Below are positions 18,710 to 27,594 of a DNA stretch of 64,000 nt, piece by piece. The number at the start of each line of letters is the position of its first letter. The stretch's first letter is position 1. The stretch lies in assembly GCA_017308595.1 (NCBI GenBank), contig JAFKER010000017.1, positions 62,001-126,000 of the forward strand, given 5' to 3'. The stretch is from Afipia sp. (GTDB lineage Bacteria > Pseudomonadota > Alphaproteobacteria > Rhizobiales > Xanthobacteraceae). The notes beneath the pieces were generated by a model. It ran no database searches and was not told where the DNA came from. It was given only the letters and a program-made list of their open reading frames with translations. The position numbers and the translations under genes were made by a program.

Positions 18710-19999
18710 CTATTCCGCCGCAGTGACTGCAGGCGCCTTGGCACCCGCGCCGCCATAACGCTGCTCGATATAATCGATCACCAGCGCCTTGAAGTCCGCT
18801 GCGATAGTTGCGCCGCGCAAGGTGCGGAATTTCTCGCCATCGACGAACACAGGCGCTGCCGGCGTTTCGCCGGTACCCGGCAACGAGATGCCGATATCGG
18901 CGTGCTTGGATTCGCCGGGACCGTTGACGATGCAACCCATCACCGCGACGTTGAGCTGCTCGACGCCGGGATAGCGCGTCTTCCAGCTCGGCATTTCCTC
19001 GTTGATGAACGTCTGAATATCGCGCGCCAGTTCCTGGAACACCGTCGAGGTGGTGCGGCCGCAGCCGGGACATGCCGCAACCAGCGGCACGAAGGTGCGG
19101 AAACCCATGGTCTGCAGAATTTCCTGACCGACCTTCACTTCCAGTGTGCGATCACCGCCCGGCTCTGGCGTCAGCGAAACGCGGATGGTGTCGCCGATGC
19201 CGTCCTGAAGCAGAATGCCGAGGGCAGCGGATGACGCGACGATGCCTTTCGAGCCCATACCCGCTTCGGTGAGGCCGAGGTGGATGGCGTAATCGGAACG
19301 CGCAGCAAGTTCGCGATAGACCGCGATCAGATCCTGCACGTTCGACACCTTGGCCGACAGGATCATCTTGTCCTTCGGCAGGCCGATTTCCTCGGCGCGC
19401 TTTGCGGAGAGCAACGCGGACTGCACCATCGCCTCGCGCGTCACCGCACGCGCATCGATCGGATTCGGCGACTTGGCGTTCTCCTCCATCAGCTTGGTGA
19501 GAAGCTCCTGATCGAGCGAACCCCAGTTGGCGCCAATACGGATCGCCTTGTTGTTCTTGATCGCGATTTCGACAATGTCGGTGAACTGGCTGTCGCGCTT
19601 GTTCTTGAAACCGACATTGCCTGGATTGATGCGATACTTGGCAAGCGCCGCTGCGCAATCCGGATATTCGGCGAGCAGCTTGTGGCCGATATAGTGGAAG
19701 TCGCCGATCAGCGGCACGTCCACGCCCATCTTGTCGAGTTTTTCGCGGATGCGCGGAACGGCGGCGGCGGCTTCCTCGCGGTCCACCGTGATACGGACCA
19801 TCTCGGACCCCTGACGCGCGAGCGCCGCGACCTGCTTGACGGTTCCTTCGATGTCGGCGGTGTCGGTGTTGGTCATCGACTGCACCACGATCGGTGCGCC
19901 GCCTCCGACTTTAACGTTGCCGACTGTTACCTGAACCGTCCGGTGGCGCCCCTTGGGGCCAGCCTGGATTTCTTTGGTCCGCTCTTTCAGATCGCTCAC
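18710..19999 (-). CDS. ispG: 4-hydroxy-3-methylbut-2-en-1-yl diphosphate synthase (flavodoxin) IspG
   Basis: The 4Fe-4S enzyme of the non-mevalonate isoprenoid pathway that converts MEcPP to HMBPP. Cluster-binding cysteines are visible in ACPGCGRTT and [18 protein letters not shown]. The TIM-barrel part contains VQSMTNTDT near the N-terminus and [15 protein letters not shown]. The 429-residue length fits the longer alphaproteobacterial version. It lies 18 bases downstream of an EamA permease gene, with which it is probably co-transcribed. It converges on the broken antiporter. Confidence 0.96.
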   Translation of the reverse strand: MSDLKERTKEIQAGPKGRHRTVQVTVGNVKVGGGAPIVVQSMTNTDTADIEGTVKQVAALARQGSEMVRITVDREEAAAAVPRIREKLDKMGVDVPLIGDFHYIGHKLLAEYPDCAAALAKYRINPGNVGFKNKRDSQFTDIVEIAIKNNKAIRIGANWGSLDQELLTKLMEENAKSPNPIDARAVTREAMVQSALLSAKRAEEIGLPKDKMILSAKVSNVQDLIAVYRELAARSDYAIHLGLTEAGMGSKGIVASSAALGILLQDGIGDTIRVSLTPEPGGDRTLEVKVGQEILQTMGFRTFVPLVAACPGCGRTTSTVFQELARDIQTFINEEMPSWKTRYPGVEQLNVAVMGCIVNGPGESKHADIGISLPGTGETPAAPVFVDGEKFRTLRGATIAADFKALVIDYIEQRYGGAGAKAPAVTAAE

Positions 20000-20017
20000 G
20001 TCAAAATCTCTTTGCGC

Positions 20018-20971
20018 TCAGGTATCGGTTTCGGTGACGGGAAGCAGGGGGTCGACCGCCGCTTCGCCGGGGCGGTTTACCAGATATAGGCCCGCCATGA
20101 CCAGAAGGGCAGCCCCCGCAAAGGCCAATGTCAGGGTGTCATGCATGACGAAATAGCCCCCAATGACCCCAAACAGAGGCGTCATAAAGGTAAATGATGA
20201 CAATTTGCTTGCGGAATAGGTTTTGACCAGAGCGACCCATATCAGGAATGTAATCCCAACGATCCAGATCGTTTGATAGGCCATCAGACTCCAGGCCAGC
20301 GCCCCAGGCATATGGGTGATGCTCTCGCCCGAAACCCATGCTCCCAGTGCCAGAATCGGAACCGAAATCGCAACCTGATAGGCCAACGTCTTTTCTGCCG
20401 GTGCATGCAGCAGCGGCGTCGCTTTTACGACCAGCGTGGTCACGGCCCACAAAATGCCGCCGCCCATCACCAGCAGATCGCCAAGGATAACCCTGGCATC
20501 CACCGACGGTTGCGGTACACCGATGGCCAGCGCCACGCCCACAAAGGACAGCGCGAGGCCGCCCCATTGCAGCCTGCTCAACGTCTCGCCGAGGTAGCGT
20601 TTCGATCCAAGCGCGACGACGAATGGAGCGATGTAGAGAAACACCACCGCGCGCGACGCCGTGGTGTAGACCAGCCCGCGATAAATCAGGATGAACTCGA
20701 CGCCGAAGAAAATTCCGGCGAGCAGGCCCGCCTTGAGCGTGCCGTCACGCTGGAACAGCCGCACGCCGCGAAACCATGCGACCACCAGAATGATCATCAG
20801 GCCGCCGGTAGAGCGGATGGCCGCTTGCAGCAGTGGTGGAATATCCGGAAGCGCAAGTTTGACCGAGATCTGGTTGAAGCCCCAACTCAGGCACAACATC
20901 ACCATCAGTGCGACAGCCGTTGCGTTCAAGGGACGCCCGGCAGGTGCGATCTTCAAGTTTTGTGGTGACAT
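20018..20971 (-). CDS. DMT-superfamily (EamA) permease
   Basis: A 317-residue membrane protein with about ten helices in two EamA repeats. LMVMLCLSWGFNQISVKLAL opens the first, and LVKTYSASKLSSFTFMTPLFG marks the end of the second, typical of RhaT/EamA carriers. The substrate is unknown. The frame is open further upstream to 21076, but that would overlap zur; the ATG at 20971 with a GGGG site is preferred. It lies between zur and ispG on the same strand. Confidence 0.87.
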   Translation of the reverse strand: MSPQNLKIAPAGRPLNATAVALMVMLCLSWGFNQISVKLALPDIPPLLQAAIRSTGGLMIILVVAWFRGVRLFQRDGTLKAGLLAGIFFGVEFILIYRGLVYTTASRAVVFLYIAPFVVALGSKRYLGETLSRLQWGGLALSFVGVALAIGVPQPSVDARVILGDLLVMGGGILWAVTTLVVKATPLLHAPAEKTLAYQVAISVPILALGAWVSGESITHMPGALAWSLMAYQTIWIVGITFLIWVALVKTYSASKLSSFTFMTPLFGVIGGYFVMHDTLTLAFAGAALLVMAGLYLVNRPGEAAVDPLLPVTETDT

Positions 20972-21011
20972 AGATCCCCGTGCCCGGCTTTTCGCCGTGT
21001 TCTTGTTGGCT

Positions 21012-21503
21012 TCAAGCGGCCCGCTGACAATGGGCGCAGGTGCCGGTGATTTCCACCACCGACAGTTTCGGCGCAAACCCCGTTCCGCGCGCGGCGTCGT
21101 TGAAACTCTGCGCCAGCGGCGCCGCAGGAATCTCGCCGACCGATCCGCAGGTCTCGCAGATCAGGAAAGCGACCACCGCCGTTTCATCGTGATTGTGCGC
21201 GCAAGCAAGAAACGCATTGCGGCTTTCGATGCGATGGACCAGTCCGTTGTCCATCAGAAAGTCCAGCGCGCGATAGACCGTGATCGGCGCCGGACGCGGC
21301 ATGGTCTTGGCGAGTTCGTCGATCACTTCATACGCGCCGAGCGGCCGATGGCTCGACAGCAGCGCGCCGAGAACCTGCCTGCGGATCGGCGTGAACTTCT
21401 GACCCCGGCCGACGCAGACTTTTTCGGCGTGGGAAAACGCGTCCTCGGCGCAACGTCCGTGGTCGTGATCCGGATCGGGAAATGCAGGCTTCGCGGGTTT
21501 CAT
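21012..21503 (-). CDS. zur: Zinc uptake regulator (Fur family, Zur)
   Basis: A 163-residue Fur-family repressor. The winged-helix part (FTPIRRQVLGALLSSHRPLG through PITVYRALDFLMDNGLVHRI) is followed by the regulatory metal region CAHNH. Two CxxC pairs (Cys 116/119 in CETC and Cys 156/159 in CAHC) form the structural zinc site. The combination of HNH and two CxxC pairs points to Zur rather than Fur or PerR. In-frame ATGs at 21542 and 21578 would give a longer protein. Three genes run zur, EamA, ispG on this strand. Confidence 0.85.
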   Translation of the reverse strand: MKPAKPAFPDPDHDHGRCAEDAFSHAEKVCVGRGQKFTPIRRQVLGALLSSHRPLGAYEVIDELAKTMPRPAPITVYRALDFLMDNGLVHRIESRNAFLACAHNHDETAVVAFLICETCGSVGEIPAAPLAQSFNDAARGTGFAPKLSVVEITGTCAHCQRAA

Positions 21504-21639
21504 CAGCTCAATATGTAGTGCGGTTGCCCCGATTCCGCTCATAATTTCGGCGACATGGGTTGCCTGAATATCTTGCAATGCACCATTTTCTATTGCGTCG
21601 CATCATAAAAGTCCCAAATCAGGTGTCTACAACAGATTG

Positions 21640-22794
21640 ATGGACACCAAAGCGACTATTCGCACCCGTTCGAAGAGAAAGAAGCGCATGGCGACCGCTC
21701 TCAAAACCTATCTCGACAATTTCGCGCCATGGAACTTCGGCGGCCAACGCAAGCCGAGCGGAGCCAAGAAGATCAATCTCGCGCTTCAGGGCGGCGGATC
21801 GCATGGCGCGTTTACCTGGGGCGTGCTGGATCAATTTCTTGCGGACGGGCGGCTCGAGATCACCGGCATTTCCGGTGCGTCGGCCGGCGCCATGAATGCC
21901 GTGATGCTCGCCGACGGCCTGACCCGCGGCGGACCGGATGAAGCCCGCAAGCGTCTTGCGGACTTCTGGCGCGCCATCAGCACCGGCGGAGACCTGCCGC
22001 CGATTCCGCGCGCGATGACCGACCGGATGATTTCACTGATGCCGTTCGTGGCCACGCCGATGCAAAACTGGTTCGAAGCGATGGCGCGTTACTTCTCGCC
22101 ATATGAGCTCAATCCCCTCAACATCAATCCGCTCAGCCAGTTGATCGAACGCCTTGTCGATTTCGATGCGCTGCGTGCGAATACCGATCTTGCGCTCTAT
22201 GTCTCTGCAACCAACGTCCACACTGGCCGCTTGCGCATATTCGCGAACGAGAAGATCACCGCGGACGTCGTGATGGCGTCGGCAGCATTGCCATTCATGT
22301 TTCGCGCTGTCGAAATCGAAGGCGTGCCCTATTGGGACGGCGGATACATGGGCAACCCTGCGATCTTTCCCTTTCTGCACGCAACCGAAGCGGAAGATGT
22401 CGTGGTGGTGCAGATCAATCCGATATCGCGCGACACCACGCCGAAAACCTCCGGCGAAATCATCAACCGTCTGAATGAAATCACATTCAACTCAGCGCTG
22501 ATTTCAGAATTGCGCACCATGGATTTCGTCAACCAATTGATTGACGACGGCCGGCTGCCGCGCGGCACCGGCAAGGATCAGTACCGCAGGCTCAACATTC
22601 ACCGCATCGATCTCGGTGTTCTCGGCAACCGCCTCGCGGCCTCCAGCAAGATGAAAACCGACTATGAATTTTTCGAACTGCTGCACCGGGCAGGCAAACG
22701 CGCGGCCAAGAAATTCCTGGACACCCATTTCGACGATATCGGCCGCAGAAGCACGATCGACCTCGCCGCGGAATCCGGCGTCGAATGGGCGTAA
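21640..22794 (+). CDS. Patatin-like phospholipase
   Basis: A 384-residue lipid acyl hydrolase. The oxyanion-hole motif LQGGGSHGAF is followed by the nucleophile elbow GASAG with Ser 81, and the partner Asp is in YWDGGYMGNPA. A basic N-terminus (RTRSKRKKRM) precedes the domain. An alternative ATG is at 21688. Patatin-like proteins in related PHB-storing bacteria act on membrane lipids or storage polymers; the substrate here is not known. It is divergent from zur. Confidence 0.88.
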   Translation: MDTKATIRTRSKRKKRMATALKTYLDNFAPWNFGGQRKPSGAKKINLALQGGGSHGAFTWGVLDQFLADGRLEITGISGASAGAMNAVMLADGLTRGGPDEARKRLADFWRAISTGGDLPPIPRAMTDRMISLMPFVATPMQNWFEAMARYFSPYELNPLNINPLSQLIERLVDFDALRANTDLALYVSATNVHTGRLRIFANEKITADVVMASAALPFMFRAVEIEGVPYWDGGYMGNPAIFPFLHATEAEDVVVVQINPISRDTTPKTSGEIINRLNEITFNSALISELRTMDFVNQLIDDGRLPRGTGKDQYRRLNIHRIDLGVLGNRLAASSKMKTDYEFFELLHRAGKRAAKKFLDTHFDDIGRRSTIDLAAESGVEWA

Positions 22795-22832
22795 TCACCT
22801 AATATATTGAGATAATTGGCATATTACCTTCC

Positions 22833-22846
22833 ATGCAGGCCTGCAT
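22833..22846. promoter_or_regulatory. Perfect palindrome upstream of the MarR-EmrAB operon
   Basis: atgcaggcctgcat is a perfect 14-base palindrome located 76 bases before the MarR start codon, within an AT-rich promoter-like region (taatatattgagataattgg). Its placement suits an operator for the adjacent MarR regulator. Confidence 0.45.
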
Positions 22847-22879
22847 AGGTCATATCCGGAGGTGGGACTCCCCGAATTA

Positions 22880-22893
22880 ATAAGCAAGCTTAT
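22880..22893. promoter_or_regulatory. Second inverted repeat upstream of the MarR gene
   Basis: ataagc and gcttat are separated by two bases, 28 bases before the start codon. MarR proteins usually bind such short palindromes near promoters, so this is a second operator candidate. The related sequence gcttatcatagctcagctta follows closely. Confidence 0.4.
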
Positions 22894-22921
22894 CATAGCT
22901 CAGCTTATCGACGGAGCCACC

Positions 22922-23395
22922 ATGCCCCGGACCAACGCCGATTTTCTATTCGCCCTGTTCGAGACCCAGCGCATGTTGCGGCTTTATGCGGACAAGCTGG
23001 CGGTGCGTCATGGCATCACGCGCGCGCAATGGGCCGTGCTGGCGAAACTCGAACGCACCGAGGGGCTAAAGCAGTCCGAACTCGCCGACATGATGGAAAT
23101 GCAGCCGATCACGCTGACACGCCTGATCGACAGGCTCTGCAACAACGATTTGATCGAGCGGCGCGAAGACCCGAAAGACCGCCGCGCCAACCGCCTTTAT
23201 CTGCGGCCAGCCGCGCGCCCAATGCTTGCGCAACTCGCCAAGCTTCGCGCCGAGATCACACAAACCGCTCTGAACCATCTCACCGGTGCGGAAGCCGACG
23301 CACTGGCCGGACAACTTGAACTTATCAAGGACAACGTCCGCGACGCGCTTCAGGCCGTCAGCGATACAAAACTCAAGGAGTCGCGTTATGGCTGA
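22922..23395 (+). CDS. MarR-family transcriptional regulator
   Basis: A 157-residue winged-helix regulator: RAQWAVLAKLERTEGLKQSE, LADMMEMQPITLTRLIDRL (recognition helix) and the wing DLIERREDPKDRRANRLYL are all typical of MarR. GGAG precedes the ATG at 22922. The 3' end overlaps the emrA start by 8 bases, so it is translationally coupled to the pump it presumably represses. The ligand is probably a phenolic or drug-like compound, inferred from the family only. Confidence 0.9.
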   Translation: MPRTNADFLFALFETQRMLRLYADKLAVRHGITRAQWAVLAKLERTEGLKQSELADMMEMQPITLTRLIDRLCNNDLIERREDPKDRRANRLYLRPAARPMLAQLAKLRAEITQTALNHLTGAEADALAGQLELIKDNVRDALQAVSDTKLKESRYG

Positions 23396-24548
23396 TCAAG
23401 TGGTCAAGTTTCCCGCCGAACAGAAACTGACGGAAACAGCAGCCCCGGGGACAGACTCGCCGCGCAAAAGCTGGGGCCAGTTCGTGCGCGAAAAGCGGCG
23501 CACACTTCTTCTCGTCGTGGTCCCTCTGATCGCTCTTATCGGCGGCGTCGCATTCTATTTGTCCGGCGGGCGCTATGCGTCCACCGATGACGCCTATGTC
23601 GGCGCGCAGAAGGTGCTGATCACACCGGATATCTCAGGCAAGATTCAGAAAGTTCTCATCAAGGAAGGCCAGAAGGTCAAGGCCGGCGACGAACTGTTCG
23701 AGATCGATCCAGTGCCGTTCCGCTTCGCGCTCCAGCAGGCCAAGGCTACGCTCGAAACCGCGAAGACCAGTTACAATAACTTGCGCGACAATGTGAAAAT
23801 CTACGCGCAGATGCTCGACCTCGCCAAACAGGGCGTCGACCTGAAGCAGCGCGATGTGGAGCGCAAGGCATCGCTGGTGAAGTCGCAATCCGGCTCGCAA
23901 CTCGATCTCGACACCTCGACCACCAATCTCGTGCTCGCGCGCGCCCAGCTTGAACTCCTGCAGCAGCAGCTTGCCACCGCCAACAATCAACTGCTCGGCA
24001 ATCCCGATCTGCCGCTCGAGGAATTCCCGCCTTACTTCCAGGCGAAAGCAGCCCTCGATCAGGCACAACGCAATCTGGATCATACAGTTCTACGCGCGCC
24101 GATCGACGGCACGGCGACGCAGGTGGACAGCATTCAGCTCGGGCGTTTCGTGACTGCGGGTGCGCCTGTGTTCAGCGTGATCGACGATACCCATCCGTGG
24201 GTCGATGCAAATTTGAAGGAGTCCGACCTCACCTATGTCGCCAACGGACAGCCGGTGACCATGTCGATCGACGCATTTCCGGATCACACCTTCAAAGGTA
24301 CGGTTGGCTCGCTCAGCCCCGGCACCGGCGCGCAGTTCGCGATCCTGCCGCCACAGAACTCCACCGGCAATTTCGTGAAGGTCGTTCAGCGCGTCCCGGT
24401 GCGCATTTACTTCGACGCGAATGATCCAGCCGTTCGGAAGCTCAAGGCCGGCATGAGCACATTTGTCTGGGTTGATACCGGCCATAAGCGGACGCTCGCC
24501 GGCCTCTTCGGATTTTCCTCCGCCTCGGCGCAGGAGAAGACCCCGTGA
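23388..24548 (+). CDS. emrA: EmrA-type membrane fusion protein (HlyD family)
   Basis: A 386-residue periplasmic adaptor with one N-terminal membrane anchor (about residues 36-58, LLLVVVPLIALIGGVAFYL). The lipoyl halves lie around YASTDDAYVGAQKVLITPDI and LRAPIDGTATQVDS, with a long coiled-coil hairpin between them (about residues 115-215). It links the inner-membrane EmrB transporter to an outer-membrane channel. AAGGAG precedes the ATG at 23388. It overlaps the MarR gene upstream and emrB downstream. Confidence 0.92.
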   Translation: MADQVVKFPAEQKLTETAAPGTDSPRKSWGQFVREKRRTLLLVVVPLIALIGGVAFYLSGGRYASTDDAYVGAQKVLITPDISGKIQKVLIKEGQKVKAGDELFEIDPVPFRFALQQAKATLETAKTSYNNLRDNVKIYAQMLDLAKQGVDLKQRDVERKASLVKSQSGSQLDLDTSTTNLVLARAQLELLQQQLATANNQLLGNPDLPLEEFPPYFQAKAALDQAQRNLDHTVLRAPIDGTATQVDSIQLGRFVTAGAPVFSVIDDTHPWVDANLKESDLTYVANGQPVTMSIDAFPDHTFKGTVGSLSPGTGAQFAILPPQNSTGNFVKVVQRVPVRIYFDANDPAVRKLKAGMSTFVWVDTGHKRTLAGLFGFSSASAQEKTP

Positions 24549-26107
24549 CCGTCGCCTCCGCCTCCATGGCGGCGGTCCCGGGGTTTCGCCGCAATATGGT
24601 TACGGTCTGCGCCATGACCGCGACCATCATGCAGGCACTCGACACAACAATTGCCAACGTCGCACTGCCTTACATGCAGGGCACACTCTCCGCCTCGCAA
24701 GACCAGATCAACTGGGTTCTCACCTCCTACATCGTGGCCGCGGCGATCATGACCGCGCCGGTCGGCTGGATCGCCAACCGTTTCGGGCGGAAGAAGGTTT
24801 TCATCGTCTGCTCCGCAGGCTTCACAGCGGCGTCGGTAATGTGCGGCCTCGCGCAGGACATCACCCAGATGGTGCTGTTCCGCCTGCTCCAGGGCGTGTT
24901 CGGCGCTGCATTGGTCCCACTCTCGCAGGCGGTGATGCTGGACTCCTACGCGCTGCATGAGCGCGCCAAGGCGATGTCGATCTGGGGCATGGGCGTGATG
25001 CTCGGCCCTATCATGGGCCCATCGCTCGGCGCGTGGCTAACGGAAACCTATTCCTGGCACTGGGTGTTCTTCGTCAACCTGCCGTTCGGCATCGTGACCG
25101 TTCTCGGTCTCATGGCTTTCATGGACGAGACGAAACAAAATCACGATCTGCGGTTCGACTGGTTCGGCTTTGGTGCGCTCGCTATCGGCATCGGTTCGAT
25201 GCAGCTGGCGCTGGATCGCGGCGAACAGCTCGGCTGGCTGGAATCCCCGGAGATCGTGGCGGAGGCGATCATCTCTGTCATCGGCTTCTATTACTTCTTC
25301 GCCCACTCCTTCACGACAAAGCGACCGTTCATTCAGTTCGCGATCTTCAGGGATCGCAACTTCATCAGCGGCTGCATCTTCATGGCGATCATGGGTCTCG
25401 TACTCTACAGCACCATGGCGCTGGCCTCACCCTATCTGCAGAACGTGATCGGCTATCCGATCATGACGGCGGGCCTGCTGCTCGCGACCCGTGGCGGGGG
25501 CACGTTCGTCGCCATGATGCTGGTCGGGCGCATGATGAAATACGTCGAGGCCCGCACCTTGATTGCAAGCGGCATGTTGCTGATGTCGGTGTCGCTGTAT
25601 TTCATGACCCAGTGGACCGATCAAACCGGCGTCTGGACCATCGTTGTTATCAGCGTCGCACAGGGCTTTGGACTCGGGCTGGTGTTCGTGCCACTGAGTA
25701 CCGTCGCGTTCCTGACACTGCCCAACGAGTTACGCACCGACGGCACATCCATGCTGACCTTGATGCGCAACGTCGCCAGTTCCATCGGCATTTCCGTGGT
25801 GATCGCCAAGCTGACATCAGGCGGACGAGAAAGCTACGCGATCCTCAACGAGCACGTCACGCCGTTCAATCAGGCGATGCAAATGCCGGACGTCGCGGGC
25901 ATCCTCAACATGAACACGGATTCCGGCCGCGCGATCATGGATGTTCTGATCGGGACACAGGCCCAGATCATCGCGTTCGCACACGACTACCAGATGGTGA
26001 TGATCGTCACGCTGTGCGCGATTCCGCTGGCGATGATGATCGGATCGACCAAAGCAGCGCTGCGGCAGCAATCGCAGAGCTCCGATCATGCCACGGTGAT
26101 GGACTAG
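24545..26107 (+). CDS. emrB: EmrB-type multidrug efflux MFS transporter (DHA2 family)
   Basis: A 520-residue inner-membrane drug/proton antiporter of the 14-helix DHA2 family. LDTTIANVALPYMQG in helix 1 is diagnostic. WVLTSYIVAAAIMTAPVGW, NRFGRKKVF (motif A) and GVMLGPIMGPSLGAWLTETY (motif C) follow. It starts at a GTG overlapping the emrA stop (GTGA). With EmrA it should form a tripartite pump; no outer-membrane TolC gene is adjacent. A strong terminator follows. Confidence 0.93.
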   Translation: MTVASASMAAVPGFRRNMVTVCAMTATIMQALDTTIANVALPYMQGTLSASQDQINWVLTSYIVAAAIMTAPVGWIANRFGRKKVFIVCSAGFTAASVMCGLAQDITQMVLFRLLQGVFGAALVPLSQAVMLDSYALHERAKAMSIWGMGVMLGPIMGPSLGAWLTETYSWHWVFFVNLPFGIVTVLGLMAFMDETKQNHDLRFDWFGFGALAIGIGSMQLALDRGEQLGWLESPEIVAEAIISVIGFYYFFAHSFTTKRPFIQFAIFRDRNFISGCIFMAIMGLVLYSTMALASPYLQNVIGYPIMTAGLLLATRGGGTFVAMMLVGRMMKYVEARTLIASGMLLMSVSLYFMTQWTDQTGVWTIVVISVAQGFGLGLVFVPLSTVAFLTLPNELRTDGTSMLTLMRNVASSIGISVVIAKLTSGGRESYAILNEHVTPFNQAMQMPDVAGILNMNTDSGRAIMDVLIGTQAQIIAFAHDYQMVMIVTLCAIPLAMMIGSTKAALRQQSQSSDHATVMD

Positions 26108-26133
26108 GCGGCCCGAACGGGTTTCAGAAAGTC

Positions 26134-26162
26134 AAGCGGGGAGCCTTGGCTCCCCGCTTTTG
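26134..26162. terminator. Intrinsic terminator between emrB and the thiolase gene
   Basis: aagcggggagcc and ggctccccgctt form a perfect 12-base inverted repeat (26134-26145 and 26148-26159) with a TT centre, followed by tttg. It lies between converging genes and probably serves both. Confidence 0.85.
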
Positions 26163-26180
26163 TTAAATCCGCAGATAAGA

Positions 26181-27386
26181 TCAATTGACCTTTTCAATAG
26201 CCGCTGCAGCACCCTGCCCGACGCCGACGCACATGGTCGCCAGCGCGTACTTGCCGCCGCGCTTCTCGAGGCCATGCACAGCGGTGAGAACGAGCCTGGC
26301 ACCGCTCATGCCGAGCGGATGGCCAAGCGCAATCGCACCGCCATGCGGATTGACGAAATCCGCATCTTCCTTGACGCCGAGCTGGCGCAACACCGCGATG
26401 CCCTGCGACGCGAAAGCCTCATTGAGTTCGATCAGGTCGATATCGCCGATCTTGAGGCCGAGCTTTTCCAGCAGCTTGCGCACGGCAGGCACAGGACCAA
26501 TGCCCATGACGCGCGGCGCGACACCGGCGGAGGCATGGCCGAGCAGCTTGGCGCGCGGGGTGAGGCCGTGCTTCTTCACCCCCTCTTCCGATGCAAGGAT
26601 GATCGCCGCCGCGCCGTCATTGACACCCGAGGCGTTGCCCGCAGTCACCGTGCCGTCCGGGCGCACGATCGGTTTCAGCTTGGCGAGGCCTTCGAGTGTC
26701 GTTTCGGGGCGCGGATGTTCGTCCTTGCCCACCGTGGTCGGGCCGGCCTTGCCAGGAATCGTGATCGGCGTGATTTCTTCCGCGAAGTAACCGGCGGCAA
26801 TCGCCTTGCCAGCGCGCTGCTGCGAGCGAATTGCGAAGGCGTCCTGATCGGCACGCGAGATCTGATAGTCGGTCGCGACGTTCTCGCCAGTCTCCGGCAT
26901 CGACTCGACGCCATACTGCTTTTTCATCAGCGGATTGATGAAACGCCAGCCGATGGTGGTGTCGTAGCTTTCCATGCTGCGCTGGAAAGGCTCGGACGCT
27001 TTGCCGGTGACGAACGGAGCACGGGTCATGGATTCGACGCCGCCCGCGATCGCGAAATCGATCTCGCCTGCCCGGATGGCGCGGGCCATACCGCCGACCG
27101 CATCGAGGCCCGACGCGCAAAGCCGGTTGACCGTCATGCCGGGTACCGTTTCGGGCAGGCCCGCCAGCAACAGCGCCATGCGCGCCACGTTGCGATTGTC
27201 TTCGCCTGCCTGATTGGCGCAGCCGTAGGACACTTCGTCCAGCGCGCCCCAGTCCGCCTTTGGATTGCGCTCCATCAGCGCCTTGATGGGGGCTGCGGCG
27301 AGATCGTCCGCGCGCACCTTGGCCAGCGATCCGCCGAACCGTCCGATAGGCGTACGCACAGCATCGCAAATATAAACATCACGCAT
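26181..27386 (-). CDS. pcaF: 3-oxoadipyl-CoA/3-oxo-5,6-dehydrosuberyl-CoA thiolase-like acetyl-CoA acyltransferase
   Basis: A 401-residue degradative thiolase. The catalytic Cys 90 is in NRLCASG, the His in [12 protein letters not shown] and the second Cys in [25 protein letters not shown] is characteristic of the PcaF/PaaJ branch, which cleaves 3-oxoadipyl-CoA to succinyl-CoA and acetyl-CoA at the end of beta-ketoadipate or phenylacetate degradation. No other pca or paa genes are adjacent, so the exact pathway is inferred. The start at 27386 has GGGAGA six bases upstream; an ATG at 27392 is an alternative. Confidence 0.85.
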   Translation of the reverse strand: MRDVYICDAVRTPIGRFGGSLAKVRADDLAAAPIKALMERNPKADWGALDEVSYGCANQAGEDNRNVARMALLLAGLPETVPGMTVNRLCASGLDAVGGMARAIRAGEIDFAIAGGVESMTRAPFVTGKASEPFQRSMESYDTTIGWRFINPLMKKQYGVESMPETGENVATDYQISRADQDAFAIRSQQRAGKAIAAGYFAEEITPITIPGKAGPTTVGKDEHPRPETTLEGLAKLKPIVRPDGTVTAGNASGVNDGAAAIILASEEGVKKHGLTPRAKLLGHASAGVAPRVMGIGPVPAVRKLLEKLGLKIGDIDLIELNEAFASQGIAVLRQLGVKEDADFVNPHGGAIALGHPLGMSGARLVLTAVHGLEKRGGKYALATMCVGVGQGAAAAIEKVN

Positions 27387-27594
27387 GGTCATTCTCCCTG
27401 AAAGTCCTGCGGGCGTTCGCGCGTCCGCTTCCGGCTGGCGAGAGTTTTAGGAAGCGTTGCGCGAGGCGTCAAACAATCCATGGCCGGAACAGCGTCAAGA
27501 CGCGGCAGGGCCGCTATGCACGGGACCCGCGCAAGGCGTGGAAAACGCTGCCTGCAATTCCACCATGCGAAAGAACTTTGCTAATGTTCGCCCT

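Noticed and set aside
26160-27401. Long plus-strand open frame opposite the PcaF-type thiolase
   Set aside because: It is antisense to a gene with full thiolase motifs and its product is Arg/His-rich without family content; long antisense frames are common in this GC-rich DNA.
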